NCBI GenBank assembly: GCA_017607445.1 | Contig: JAEVHH010000003.1 | Coordinates: 4,712,001-4,776,000 of the forward strand | Source of the DNA: Histoplasma ohiense | Taxonomy: Eukaryota > Ascomycota > Eurotiomycetes > Onygenales > Ajellomycetaceae | Direction: 5' to 3' | Length of the DNA stretch: 64,000 nt | Part shown: piece after piece, positions 1-10,475 of the stretch | How positions within the stretch are numbered: the stretch's first letter is position 1 | Layout of the letters: every line of letters begins with the position of its first letter | Notes under the pieces: model-generated | What the model was told of the DNA's origin: nothing | Database searches by the model: none | The model's input: only the letters and a program-made list of their open reading frames with translations | Translations under genes and position numbers: made by a program

Positions 1-420
1 GTTCGTGAGTATCCTGTGAGTACTGTATAGAGGGGTACCGCCGATAACTTCTCAGGAAGATTCTCGTGTGACTGTTTCAAACTATGGTTTCCCTATGCAA
101 CAGTAGCCACCAGTGGTCACCTGAATATAAATAGTCGCGTTTATTTGGATTAAAGCGCAGGCGCAGTTGATTTCTCTACGTCCCGAACAGTTGGGCGCAC
201 TAGTAACCGCGCGGCTAACGCTGACAAAGCGGTGAGTTGGGGAGGTAAAAGCCACAAGCGGCTGAACGCGATCCATGTGTAAAAATGCCCTATCAATCAT
301 GCTTATTGTATTCTGCTCGCGGGACAATGAATACCCTTGAATGTCTATGTCTTACTGACACACCCACTGCTAATAGACCTTGAAACTGCGCGACCGTCGG
401 GCGTCGTCTTCCCCATAATC

Positions 421-3038
421 ATGGAATCCTCCCCGCTAACCCAGCAATCCAGACCAGACACCTTCCAGCCCAAGATCGTCAAGCTTTACGAGACCCTATT
501 CCTTGTATGTTGCAACTATTTCAAACCGCTATAGCCAATATATATCCACCGGCCTTCTTCTAATAAATGATTAGAACGCTGAGGATGCAGAGCCGTCGGA
601 AGGATTCTGGAGAGAATTCTTTCTTCTCCCACCGCAGAGGGTTCGATTGAGTCAGATACTGGACGTTATCAGTCCTGATGACATCTTGCAAATTCATGTA
701 TGTGCCTGTTTGTCTATTCGCATGCATAGTTAGGTAGTTGTCTAGAATCTGACTGATATGATCTGTAGTTTCACACTCAACAGCTGTTCTCCAGGGCCAT
801 AAAAGAGGCTGCTGCTGGGGAATCCCCATCAAATATTTATGCGCTAGAGGTTAGCACGACTGCATTCTCAATTTCCCGCCCAAAAAGACTTACTGAGAGC
901 TTTGAAAACAGACCTTGACAACTTTCTTAGGTGGCGTCTTAACTAAGAAGTACACCAACCCGAGTTCTGATATCATCACCGTCCTCGCTGGCATTGACGA
1001 AGTCGACCATGTTATCGCAAACTTTGTCGCGGCCCTGGACGGGATCATACGAAACGGAACCAGCTGTATGGTATTCTATACGAAATGTTTTAAAGGAATA
1101 CGCTTTCTGTATTATTATATTGGCTAATTAGCTCTTATCAAAATAGTTGAAATACGTCTCAAAGCTGTTGAGGCTGCAATATCAATGACTAGCGGAGGCT
1201 ACAAAACAAGCCTTATATCTTATTTCATGCATCGGGATATTTTCCCTGCCCTGATGAAGGTTGGACGGTATCTTCTCCTACATTCACGAAACCAAAAACC
1301 AATTTATACTGATTGCAGATCAAATTATAGTTTATCCATGATTCAAACATCCGCACTCAAATCTTTGAGCCGTTTGTACTCCTGGGGCTTCTATCAAACT
1401 ACAACAAATTCGAATTCCAGAACCCTTACCAGCTACGACTTGATGACTTTGTAAACGAATCTACGATTCAGAAAATTGTCGGTGGAACTGGCGTAACATG
1501 CACTGCATTGCGCAATGGATATGTTGCCGTTCAGGATGATCTTCCTGAGGGTTGGAATTTGAGCTCAACTTTAGCCTTCTTTGGCCTTGGGGCGTTAGCT
1601 CCTGGTCGCAGAGCTAAGACACCATTGACTCCAGAAGAGGCTAAAGCACGATTTGGAGCTCTGTAGGTGGATTCCTTCTTTGTCCCCCCTTCAATATGTG
1701 CAGCGGAGAACAGTGGTTTCTGACAAAACCAAAGTCCCTCTCCCGAAGCGACCATATTACTTGCCATTTACGATTTCATCAACGCGAATAAGCTGTTTGG
1801 CTTCAGTTTTGTCTCATACATGCCAGAGAAGCGCTCTGAAGAATCCCCCTTTTCAAGTTTCCTCTCATTTACATCATATTTACTCCAACATGCATATCGA
1901 TCGACCAGGGTCACACTCTATGCAGAGACCAATCTGTTCTCACTTCGCATACTCGTGGAAGAGTCCCTTCTATGTAAACAGATATGTAGCGAGGAGATGA
2001 AGCGCCATGTACGACTTTGTCGCCAGCGAGCACCGTATCTCCCTTTGATACAGGAAGACAGAATCCTTGCGACTGTTGTCTTCGATATCATGATTGATGC
2101 TATCAACCACAACCTCCGCAGGGAACTTGACGTCGACTTGTATTGGTGCGTACCTCGACTATTACACAAGTGACACAGACATACATTAACGGATTAAATT
2201 GAACAGTCATACAATCTCCATCCTCCTCCGCCTCCTCACCTACGTCTCCTCAACCCAAACACGCCTCGCATATCACTGGTCCGAGCTCTGGCGGACCCTG
2301 CTCACTCTCACTCGTTTCCTAACAACCTACTCCACGAGCCTCACCTCAAACCCTCAAATTCACAGCCTCGCTACCTCCCTCATCGACCTAATCGCCTTCT
2401 GCATCTCCGCTGGCGACACGTTCCTCCCAGACCCAGCGTCGTACGATGATCTATTCTACAAAGTCGTCGAGACAGGACCAATACTCACCCGCTTTAAGGA
2501 TATTTACGAACGCTCCTTCTCCTCCTCACAAACAATACCGTCAACGTCCAACAAACCCGCAAACGCACAAGTCATAACCGCTGCCCCAGCCACCGCTGCT
2601 ACTGACTCTGCCACGCACTCCATAGACACCCTCATCAGTGTCGCCTCACATTTCCATTCCCTCCTCTTCCTCGCCGATAAATCCAAGAATACCACACCAA
2701 CAGCAGCTTCCACCACCCCAACGCCAGCCGCCGAAATCCTAGCCATTGGCAGGAAGAAAAATCTCAGCCCGCGCGAAGTTCACAAGATCATCAAGCAAGG
2801 GTACGAGACTCTGAGCATCCGGTCTCAGGAAGGGCTTAACCTTTGGGCGAAGTGGAGGGAGGCGGATTGGAAGGTGAAGTTAAAGCGAATCGCGCGCTGC
2901 GCAGTTGATGATGCTAGGGCGGTGATTGTATCGAAGGCAGAGCGGGTGCCGGTTCTTGTCGATACGAGCGGAGGAGGAGGAGGAGGAGGGGGAGGAGGAG
3001 GAGGTGGTGGTGGTGGTGATAAGTTAGTGAAGGAGTAA
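421..3038 (+). CDS. ARMH3/DUF1741-family armadillo-like helical protein
   Basis: Eight exons with consistent phases: 421-504, 575-697, 769-849, 912-1065, 1147-1259, 1331-1662, 1735-2145 and 2207-3038. The joined protein carries motifs I associate with the DUF1741 family (human ARMH3/C10orf76): FWREFFLLPP, HTQQLFSRAI, KKYTNPSSDIITVLAG, FEPFVLLGLLSNYNKFEFQNPY and, near the C-terminus, SIRSQEGLNLWAKWREADWK. Human ARMH3 acts at the Golgi with GBF1 and PI4KB; a similar role here is inference. The fold is predicted all-helical, and I see no signal peptide. The start at 421 gives MESSPLTQQSRPDTFQPK. An in-frame ATG at 337 also exists but adds residues I do not recognise. Oddities are a run of 16 glycines just before the C-terminus and a low-complexity Ala/Thr/Pro loop in the last exon. 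It converges on EAF3 across about 1 kb. Confidence 0.88.
2970..3017 (+). repeat. GGA/GGT trinucleotide repeat coding for 16 glycines
   Basis: Eleven GGA/GGG codons are followed by five GGT codons, in frame, seven codons before the stop of the ARMH3-like gene. It is a coding microsatellite that could vary in length between strains without breaking the frame. Confidence 0.9.
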
Positions 3039-4079
3039 GAAGGAACTAGGGGACCTTCTCGGGGTTCCCTGTTGTATCCCGGTAGGGTTTTAATGGTTCA
3101 TTCGTGCGCACATGTGTGGCGCGGTGTCCTTGCTTTCGTATTTCACGTTTTAGGATTTAAAGATTTTTGCTCTTCTCTTGACATTATGATATTAATTTAG
3201 CGTTGTTGTGTAGCCGGCTACATAGTCAAGTTGTTGCGCTGTACGACCCACCCGCACGCTCCCCATCTCATCCCATGGGTTTTATTTTGCCTGGGTTCGA
3301 TGGAATAGGAAATTTCTATTTTTCTTTCTTTTTTTCGGGTGTAGTTTTAAACTAAGCCCCGTCATACCTATATAGATCTACACTCATCGCCCTTTTAGAT
3401 TATCGCCATGGAAAAGCATTATCCATTCTCACAGAATAGGAATTCGAGAGTGGAGAAGAAAATATATACGTCTCCTCTATTAGTTGTCAAAGAAATGGAA
3501 CGTCCTGAAATTTTCCATAACTCGATCTAGCAGTTATATATATATAACGTATAAACCTAAGAGCGCCGATAAAAAGTAGAGGCAAAAGGGAAAAATAAAA
3601 AAAAAATAAAAAAGAAAAAAGAAAAGAAAAGATTACAAACCGTTAAGGTGCAGCAAGAGACAATACAAACGAAGAAACGGGCCAAGAGAATGTGTAAAAA
3701 GCGTGCTTATACCGCCCGAAAATGATCGTATGCGTCAGGTGTGGAAAAGAGTGGCGGAAATATCGGGAAACAAATGTAAAGATAACCACCCAATATCTCA
3801 TCCCATCCATGCCATGACTTCGTAGGAAAGAAAGGAGCATATTACAGAAATGTATGAAAGGCCTGCCTGGGTGAACAACGATGGAGGCTGCGTAGCGCCC
3901 TTGCTTGCCTCCCTCGACACAATTTTGCAGAATATCCAAAGTGCGCATCTTTGAGTTGTCCTATATCATTTCATCTTTGCAAAACGCATATAAACGATGC
4001 TACCGTATCACCAATTTCAACACAAGATATTTGTGTGTCCATTCCCTCATTGTCAGAGGACCATCGAAACTTGTCGATT
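3039..4079. other. Convergent intergenic spacer, no gene seen
   Basis: This spacer holds the 3' ends of the ARMH3-like gene and EAF3. It includes an A-rich stretch at about 3590-3635 and several TATATA runs near 3535-3545. Open frames here are short and cover each other on both strands, so I call none of them. Confidence 0.6.
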
Positions 4080-5448
4080 CTAAAATAGGCGGGATGTTGC
4101 GGTTCCGGGGGCATCCGGGTTTGAAATTCCCTTTGCCTTGTCGACATATTCGTTGCCGGGGATCTTATATTTGCTTGCAAACAGTTTTTCAGAGTTCCTA
4201 CTCAGCCAGATTGCAAGCTTAGACAGTTCCTCACGCAGACGGTTGGTAGATTCCTGGCCAAGATTCGTCTGCGCGAGAAGTTCTGGCAACGAGGCTGTGA
4301 ACGAAAGGGGGATGTTGTCAGCGCTGGTTTGCATAATAGGTAGAATAGCTAGAGCAGAATACAAGTAGGGGACGAAGGGCTAGCTTAGCGCCTTTTGGAT
4401 AAATCTTACCAAATAATCTAGCTAGGTGTTCGGCGCCATATATATCGCATGGTCCCTTGTCGACGAACCCTTCGGCCCCGGATTCCCATTTCCGTTGTAG
4501 GATGTGATATTGCTCTCTTTCAAAACTGTATAATAGCAGCCGGCCAAGGCATTTATCAAAATACTCTCTAATGCCAGACAAAACTTCTTCCAGCACGTCC
4601 ACTTGAGCCTGGGAAGTTCTTTTGGTTTTCTCCTCCTCAAAGTATGTATCGAGGATTTTGTTGACTGAGACTTTTGCGGGAAGTGGTACCAATTGCATGT
4701 TCTTTGTGATGTTTTCCCAGTCATCTACGAGGAGTGCTTTGAGGTTATCAGGCATCACTATCCTTACGGATGGGCGTGCGTTGAAATGCTCCTCCTGTGG
4801 CAAATCACAAGTCAACACGTCATACAAGGCGATATGGCGATTCAAGTCAAAAACGAAAACAACAACCAACACAACAATGATAATGATACGTGATTTTCAG
4901 AGAAATCGGAACACAATATGTACTAGGTAGCATCAAAAATAAACTTGGTTACATACCTTTTCAATTTCAGCATCTCTTGATCGCTTCGTGCCTTTGGCAG
5001 GAGCGGATGAATGCCTCTCTTCGCTGTTTCGATTGGAGCTCATGTCAGAACTACGACGTTTTTTCGCCGATGACTTGTTAGATCGTTGACGAAGAGAAGC
5101 TTCCACATCACGACGGAGCGTAGCGGCAAGTTCTCTGTTCTCTTCAGTCGCTTTGCGTAGGCGATCTTGTAGAACCCAGTCATCCCACCTGTAACATATC
5201 CGTCAACTTTGCGTCCAGAAAGAAAGAAAAATCTAGCCAAAGAAACCACGTCATCTCGAAAACTAAGATAGGAAATGTACATACGTATTTTTCCAGCCTT
5301 TGTAATGAACCCGATACTCGTAGGGGCTCTTTCTGTCGTCTGGATCGGTCAATCTGACCTCGAGGATCTTCGCCTCGTACAGAATCTCATGGTGAAAACA
5401 GAAGACTTTCTCATCCTTATGATAAATTGGGTGGTTTGCTGGCGGCAT
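4080..5448 (-). CDS. EAF3: Chromatin modification-related protein Eaf3 (chromodomain-MRG protein)
   Basis: Four exons on the minus strand: 5448-5285, 5188-4957, 4794-4410 and 4294-4080, giving about 331 residues. The N-terminus (about residues 8-75) is a chromo-barrel domain, with VFCFHHEILYEAKILEV, YRVHYKGWKNTWDDWV and aromatic cage-type residues. A basic, serine-rich linker follows. From about residue 135 comes the MRG domain, with MPDNLKALLVDDWENITKN, VLEEVLSGIREYFDKCLG and a C-terminal ASLPELLAQTNLGQES segment. Eaf3 is shared by the NuA4 acetyltransferase and the Rpd3S deacetylase, where it reads H3K36 methylation (family knowledge). The start MPPANHPIYH fits the family. Two phase-compatible acceptors exist for the last exon. 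I chose the one after CACAG at 4295, which restores a family-like LFxSLPELLAQTN; the other would add 19 residues. Confidence 0.93.
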
Positions 5449-6298
5449 GACAGCAGGACAGCAGGGGAAAGTATGTCCAGTCTTCTTCACTGGTTTTGCA
5501 GCGTTTAAGAGCCTCTGCTCTGCTGGTACTTTCAACCCGACTAAGGGAGAGCGAACTGGTGCAAGCAGCAAGTTTGAAGATCCGAAGACACTCGCGAAAG
5601 CAAGAGAAACTACTGCCACAAAGCACAAATAGATATTACTGCAAAGTACGAAAGAAGCTCAGCTAGCAAAACTGATGCTTTTATCGAGACAGGGTGGAAG
5701 AAATCCCATACAGGATGTCAAGCACTCGATGACGAGCACCACGCAGCACTAGGTCCTCCTAAAAAGAAGATTCCAAATGTCCGTATGGGTGATATAACGA
5801 TTGCCGTGCAGAGTGGAATCAAAGGAACAGCAGACTAGATGTGCTGTGATGTATGGAAGTCACCGACGAGGACAGATCCTGCGCCTTGCTGGCCCCTTGA
5901 ATCTTTTCACAATCACGCGCCGGTATTACCCTGTATCAGGCGTTACCATCCTGTAACTTTGCGCTTAAAACGCGTTGATGACTCTGAGCTTATGTCAGCT
6001 GCAGAGCCAAAATCAACCTCAGCTCTACTTCGGCGCGAAGATGGAGACAACAAACACGAAAATTCAAAGGCAATTCTCGGCTTCTTCCCTCTGTGAGATC
6101 TGAATACTTGTTGCAATCTCCGCATTTCTGGGCTTTAAATTTGTACGGGTTTGTGGTGTTCTATTGCCGGTTTCAAGTGCACCTGGGCACTTTTTGTACT
6201 GAGTTGTATTGCTGTAACTGCTTCAAGTTGGAAGCAAAATCTGGCTGGTTGAATCCCAGGTTTTTTTTTTTTTTCATTGTTGTCGCCATTCATTCATC
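5449..6298. promoter_or_regulatory. Divergent promoter region between EAF3 and the CNL2-type gene
   Basis: About 850 bp lie between two genes transcribed away from each other. A 12-nt T run at about 6262-6273 sits roughly 30 bp before the right-hand start codon and looks like a pyrimidine-rich leader. No gene is supported here. Confidence 0.5.
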
Positions 6299-6895
6299 AT
6301 GGCCCCTTCCGAAGTGTCAATATTGGCAAATTTCCTTCTCTCTTCATCTCCGCTGCCTACTATCATCTCTTTGGAAAAGTTCACGGAGTTATTCCCCAAA
6401 CGCCTCCGGTCCCACCCACAGGTAAGGGTCCTATATCGAGAATTGCAACACATTCGTTCTCAGGACCTTGATCTCGTCAGGGAGAATATTGACAAAGAGA
6501 TATGGAGAGGTGAGAGACAAAGAGAAGCGCTCCGAAATGCAAAAAGAGCCACTGGGGTAAGTGGAATGGACAAACACGATAAACTAGAAACAGAGATGGA
6601 CATCCAGCTTTTCGGCCCAGCAGAGCCTACCATTTCCCCTGGGGATATGCACACCTTGGCTTCCCTTCTACCGGAGATGGGAAATGCTTGCTCCTCGATG
6701 GAACGGGAAATTGAAGCCGCAGATGCCGAAGCTGCACATATTTTTGCGGACCTTGCTTCTACCGTAGGGGAATTAAGCGATCTGCGATATGGAAAATTCA
6801 ACAAGCCTGCTGGCGTTGCCACCAACGCTGTTGAAGATGCGATCGCGGGTTTGAAAGAGCTTGAAAATGCTTGCAGCCCCTCTGGTAGGACTTGA
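6299..6895 (+). CDS. Cnl2/NKP2-family kinetochore protein
   Basis: A single exon of 198 codons begins at an ATG in the context TCATCATGG. The start MAPSEVSILANFLLSSSPLPTIISLEKFTELFP and the following SHPQVRVLYRELQHIR segment match my memory of the Cnl2/NKP2 family, subunits of the Mis6-Sim4/Ctf19 (CCAN) inner kinetochore complex. Charged helical segments such as RENIDKEIWRGERQREALRN suggest coiled coil, as usual for these proteins. CAG|GTAAGG at about 6421 could act as a donor, but reading straight through keeps the conserved sequence, so I call no intron. The length (198) is normal for the family. It faces the unrecognised gene at 7570-8199 tail to tail. Confidence 0.82.
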   Translation: MAPSEVSILANFLLSSSPLPTIISLEKFTELFPKRLRSHPQVRVLYRELQHIRSQDLDLVRENIDKEIWRGERQREALRNAKRATGVSGMDKHDKLETEMDIQLFGPAEPTISPGDMHTLASLLPEMGNACSSMEREIEAADAEAAHIFADLASTVGELSDLRYGKFNKPAGVATNAVEDAIAGLKELENACSPSGRT

Positions 6896-7569
6896 TCAAC
6901 TTTTACCCCCGTTTAACTTGTTCGTTTGGATCCCTCAAAAGAAACCCTCTCGGCCGCGAATATATTGGTACAAGCTACTCACTGGGCCTTTTCAAAACAT
7001 GGGCTACTCATTTCCCATTAGCAATGCTACCGGTCATCCTCTAAGGGAATCTAGGATGGCATCAATCCGATGTTCAGCCATGGCTAACGAGTGCAACCAC
7101 CTCCCAAACATGGCACTTTTCACGACTTTCATGATGATGGGATTGGGTCGGGCTCTAATATATTTGAAAGTACACCGTACTAAAAAGGCCATGGGTAGCA
7201 CGGAATATAGTTACAAGCGACAATTAAACTCTAGCAAGCAACCTGACAGGCCAATGCTAAAAATTACAAAACGCCTGGAACTCCCTCTGAGAAAATGAAA
7301 AATAAAATCATCGAAACTTCTTAGTCCTACTCGTTAATCATCCAAAAGACTCCTGGGATGCCCAAAGCCTTGCCACGCCCTTCTAAACGAAAAACTTCAC
7401 CGATACATGTTTTGCGGTTTTTCCCATTCTGTTCGAGGAAGCTCCCTTTACTTCAATAGGAAAAAATTTGTGTGGTGGTGAGAGACATTTGTCAGGTCGA
7501 AGATATTCTGACGTCCTAGAAGCTCTCCGTCTTGTCGTCTTTATCTACGGATATTCGACTCTTCCATCA
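6896..7569. other. Convergent spacer, no gene seen
   Basis: This is probably the two 3' untranslated regions of the flanking convergent genes. One frame stays open from about 6861 to 7298 on the plus strand. It overlaps the end of the kinetochore gene, has no recognisable motif, and is not called. Confidence 0.5.
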
Positions 7570-8199
7570 TCAATCTTCTCGATGCAACGATATGGCAGTC
7601 AGCCACCCTAGCTCGGCTAGCAGAGCGCCACCAACAAGCCTCAGGATCTCACCTTCAAGATCCTGAATACGAACACTCGTTGTCTCCAACACTGGACGGC
7701 CGACTTCGTCGAATCGATACTGCTTTATAGGTGCTCGTTGTTTCCAGTTCACCGTCTCATTCCCACGACCGCGGGGCAGTGGAGGAAATCGAGAGTAGCC
7801 GGATTTGTTCCGGTCATCGCCCTCGTGCTTGAGCTCCTCGTAGCTGGGCCAAGGGGCAAAACTATGAACGCTGGGGTAGCCTCTTCGAGGTGCCCAAATA
7901 GTCTCCCTGGCGAGAACTAAAGCCAGCCCATCTGGTAACTTCTTTCCTCCAAGTACTGGACCCACCTGGACCTGCTCGCGCCATCCTTTTTCGATCGCTT
8001 GTCTTGCCATAGCTTGGCGGAAAATACGTCCACGTTCCTCTTCCATCCATGCGAGTCTATGGGAGATCCATGCCCCGAAGGTTCTTGGCGTGAAGGGGGA
8101 TTTCGGGGCAACGTACACCATCATATCTCGGACCCTCGCCCAAGCTTCAAATTCTCGTGTTTCGTTTGACAACCATGTGTGAGACGCCGTATGGCTCAT
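7570..8199 (-). CDS. Uncharacterised protein, 209 residues
   Basis: An intact single-exon frame of 209 codons starts at an ATG (8199) and ends with TGA at 7570. I do not recognise the family. The N-terminal part has amphipathic, charged helices (ETREFEAWARVRDMMVYVAP, HRLAWMEEERGRIFRQAMAR). A Pro/Gly/Arg-rich middle follows (SRFPPLPRGRGNETVNWK), then a C-terminal helix rich in Leu (RIQDLEGEILRLVGGALLAE). There is no signal peptide or clear membrane segment. Codon use and GC level look like the neighbouring real genes, and the frame is far longer than expected by chance in this AT-balanced DNA, which is why I call it. Upstream exons cannot be excluded. Confidence 0.6.
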   Translation of the reverse strand: MSHTASHTWLSNETREFEAWARVRDMMVYVAPKSPFTPRTFGAWISHRLAWMEEERGRIFRQAMARQAIEKGWREQVQVGPVLGGKKLPDGLALVLARETIWAPRRGYPSVHSFAPWPSYEELKHEGDDRNKSGYSRFPPLPRGRGNETVNWKQRAPIKQYRFDEVGRPVLETTSVRIQDLEGEILRLVGGALLAELGWLTAISLHRED

Positions 8200-9684
8200 G
8201 GTCGTCGTTGTCGTCCGTCGTCTGCGATCCGGCGATAATGTGGGGGAGATTTCTATTGATAGGAAGGAGGGCTGGTATCAATGGGGTTTTGGTTTGAACG
8301 CTTCCCAGATTTATTCCTGGGATATGGGAACTACCTTTCCATTTTCGTTAATTATCTTCCTCAACACAGTTATAATACCTTTGTGGCGTGCTCCCTTTTA
8401 CCTTGAAGCTGGCCTGTTCCAGGACACACAAGAGCCGTGGCTCAGAGATTGAAAGTTGGCGTGGAGGAGGAGGATTTTATCAGCTTTATAGAAACCCTGG
8501 ATCACCAATCCGAAGATTTCAGCCTCCTGGTTGAATGTTCTTTGCCAGTTCGATGAATGAACGCCCAACGCCCACATCTCTCCCGGTGAAAGGAGAACGT
8601 TCAAGACACTTCAAAATTCGAATTCATTGAATGAGTCTAGCCTTAGAAGTCTCGCAGGGTGGCTGTTAAACACATATTTCAGGATCTGTTTGCCCTTCTT
8701 CTGGTCAGCCAGCTTCTGCTGTTTTGGAATACTTCTTACAGTTCACACAAGTTTGTGTCTTAACATTCTCTTTTCTGGCCTGCTGCTACCTGTAAGAAAA
8801 AGCAAATAATCCGCTCCAATTTCCAACAAAGATAGTATAAAGAAAGAAAGAAGCGCTGAATAAGGGCTGTTGAACTATTGACTAGAAACCCTCTATTAAA
8901 TGAGTAAGAGTTGATATGGATTCTCAGAGTAAACTCAAATTTTGAAGTATGAAGTCTTACAGATTTAAACCCCTTCAGACCAAGGTACGTTTACCTGTTG
9001 TCTTTTCCTATGAAGCATGTGCATTTCTTATGGCAGCTGGAATATACTGCACTGCTCTTTGAGCAGAAGGGAATGTGCTATTGTCTGTTTCAGGGGAGGC
9101 AAATATCATTATCTGTTCTTGTTATACGTTTCTATTTTTATGTGGTGGGTATGTCAGGGCTCCACCTAACCATTGATGTAATGGTATTGTATATCCAATG
9201 TATTGCACCTGTCCCTTCCCCTATATTTTGTAGTTGTTTTATTTTATTTTATTTTTTGGGGTAATATTTGTGAAGGTAGCTGAAACATTATTTACTCACA
9301 AACCTTAAATGGGATTCAAATACGCATACAACATCTGCTAATACAAATGGAAATCCACACAATCTTAGATAATCTAATTACTAGAGCTATTTTTCAATAC
9401 TTTTTTTCGTTCTCACCGGTATCACCTCCAACTGTAGTGCTTTAACGTGTGTATAGGTGTTCTTTACAAGTTGTAGCTGGGGTGTTACAAAAAGCTAAGT
9501 TGGTTCTTGATCAGTGGAAGACGTAAAATCCGACGTCATAGACCAACGGCTGCGTGCAAAAACGCCCCGAAGAACTGCCGACGAACAACAGAGGAATTCG
9601 CGGGATACCAGCGGCAGGCATATCAAGCTAACCCACTTCCCTCTTTCTAAAACCGAAGTCTCCATACTTAATCAATTGTGCGCC
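8200..9684. other. Divergent spacer upstream of CTF8, no gene seen
   Basis: About 1.5 kb separates two divergent genes. The stretch 8820-9480 is clearly more AT-rich than the flanking genes. Short open frames are present on both strands, none with recognisable content. A frame in phase with CTF8 is open upstream from 9514, but the family-like start is at 9685. Confidence 0.5.
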
Positions 9685-10266
9685 ATGCCAACAGTCCGCC
9701 TTCATCCGCCATGCAAACGTGGCGCGTCGTCAGAAGAAGAAAACCCCCTTCCGCAACTCCTCCAAACTCCCTCCGGACTCGCAATGCTAGAACTGCAAGG
9801 TACGATAAACCTGCCAGACCCACCTACAGTCAAAGACTCGCATACCCTTGACGCGGATCTTGAGTCCAGCGGACTCGCCACTTCACGGACACAGTATCAG
9901 ACACCCATTGGCCGCCTGATATTCCCGGATTACAATGACTCTACAGATAATGATCCAAGCGATCACTCCTGGATGAAGCGTGTCTATCTATACGTCGGCC
10001 GGCACCAACGGCTAACGGGCGAGGTAAAAAAACTTCCAAGGCCTTTGGCGGCTATTCAACGCGTTGATGAGATGGATCCCGAGAACGGCGCGGGAGGGAT
10101 GAAGAAGCTGAAACAGAAAGCAAAAGTACGGGCGGAGGAGATGTTGGAGGACGAGGGGATGGAGGATGAGGAATGTGACAGCTGTGATGAATTGGAGATT
10201 GTCGATATTATCAGATACAAGATTATATTCTCCTCACGGCCCGAGCCAGTTTCTTCGGATGTGTGA
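9685..10266 (+). CDS. CTF8: Chromosome transmission fidelity protein 8 (alternative clamp-loader subunit)
   Basis: A single exon of 193 residues. The start MPTVRLHPP is typical of fungal Ctf8 (family memory), so I prefer this ATG over the open sequence upstream of it. Diagnostic segments are GLAMLELQGTINLP, TPIGRLIFPDY, WMKRVYLYVGRHQRLTGEV and the closing VDIIRYKIIFSSRPEPV. Ctf8 with Dcc1 and Ctf18 forms the alternative RFC complex, which loads PCNA and supports sister-chromatid cohesion. An acidic, Glu/Asp-rich linker lies between the conserved blocks. The stop codon lies only 20 bp before the terminal repeat of a transposon, so the transcript end probably lies inside that repeat. Confidence 0.88.
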   Translation: MPTVRLHPPCKRGASSEEENPLPQLLQTPSGLAMLELQGTINLPDPPTVKDSHTLDADLESSGLATSRTQYQTPIGRLIFPDYNDSTDNDPSDHSWMKRVYLYVGRHQRLTGEVKKLPRPLAAIQRVDEMDPENGAGGMKKLKQKAKVRAEEMLEDEGMEDEECDSCDELEIVDIIRYKIIFSSRPEPVSSDV

Positions 10267-10286
10267 GTTGGGGGCGTAATGTAATA

Positions 10287-10475
10287 TTGTGGCGGATGTA
10301 AAGCTTGCGAAAACAGAATTTTCTGCCACCCCCTGAAAAATAATAGCAAAACACCACAAAAATAACCAAAATATCCATGTATCTCTAGAATCATTCAAAT
10401 ATCATCCAATTCATCCAAATACACACCTTTATCATCAAATATGCACCTTTATCATCAAATACATCAATATGCCCT
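10287..10475 (+). repeat. Left terminal inverted repeat of the transposon
   Basis: It matches the reverse complement of 13403-13571, apart from a few transitions and a local duplication of about 20 bp (unit ACCTTTATCATCAAATA near 10427-10460). The match runs through AATATGCCC, so it contains the start codon of the plus-strand gene at 10469. Confidence 0.9.

Noticed and set aside
1..420. Short open frames at the left edge as a truncated gene
   Set aside because: None runs off the edge with recognisable coding content. The stretch is best read as upstream sequence of the ARMH3-like gene.
6861..7298. 145-codon plus-strand frame overlapping the end of the kinetochore gene
   Set aside because: It overlaps a clear coding end in another frame and continues in 3' untranslated sequence without motifs.
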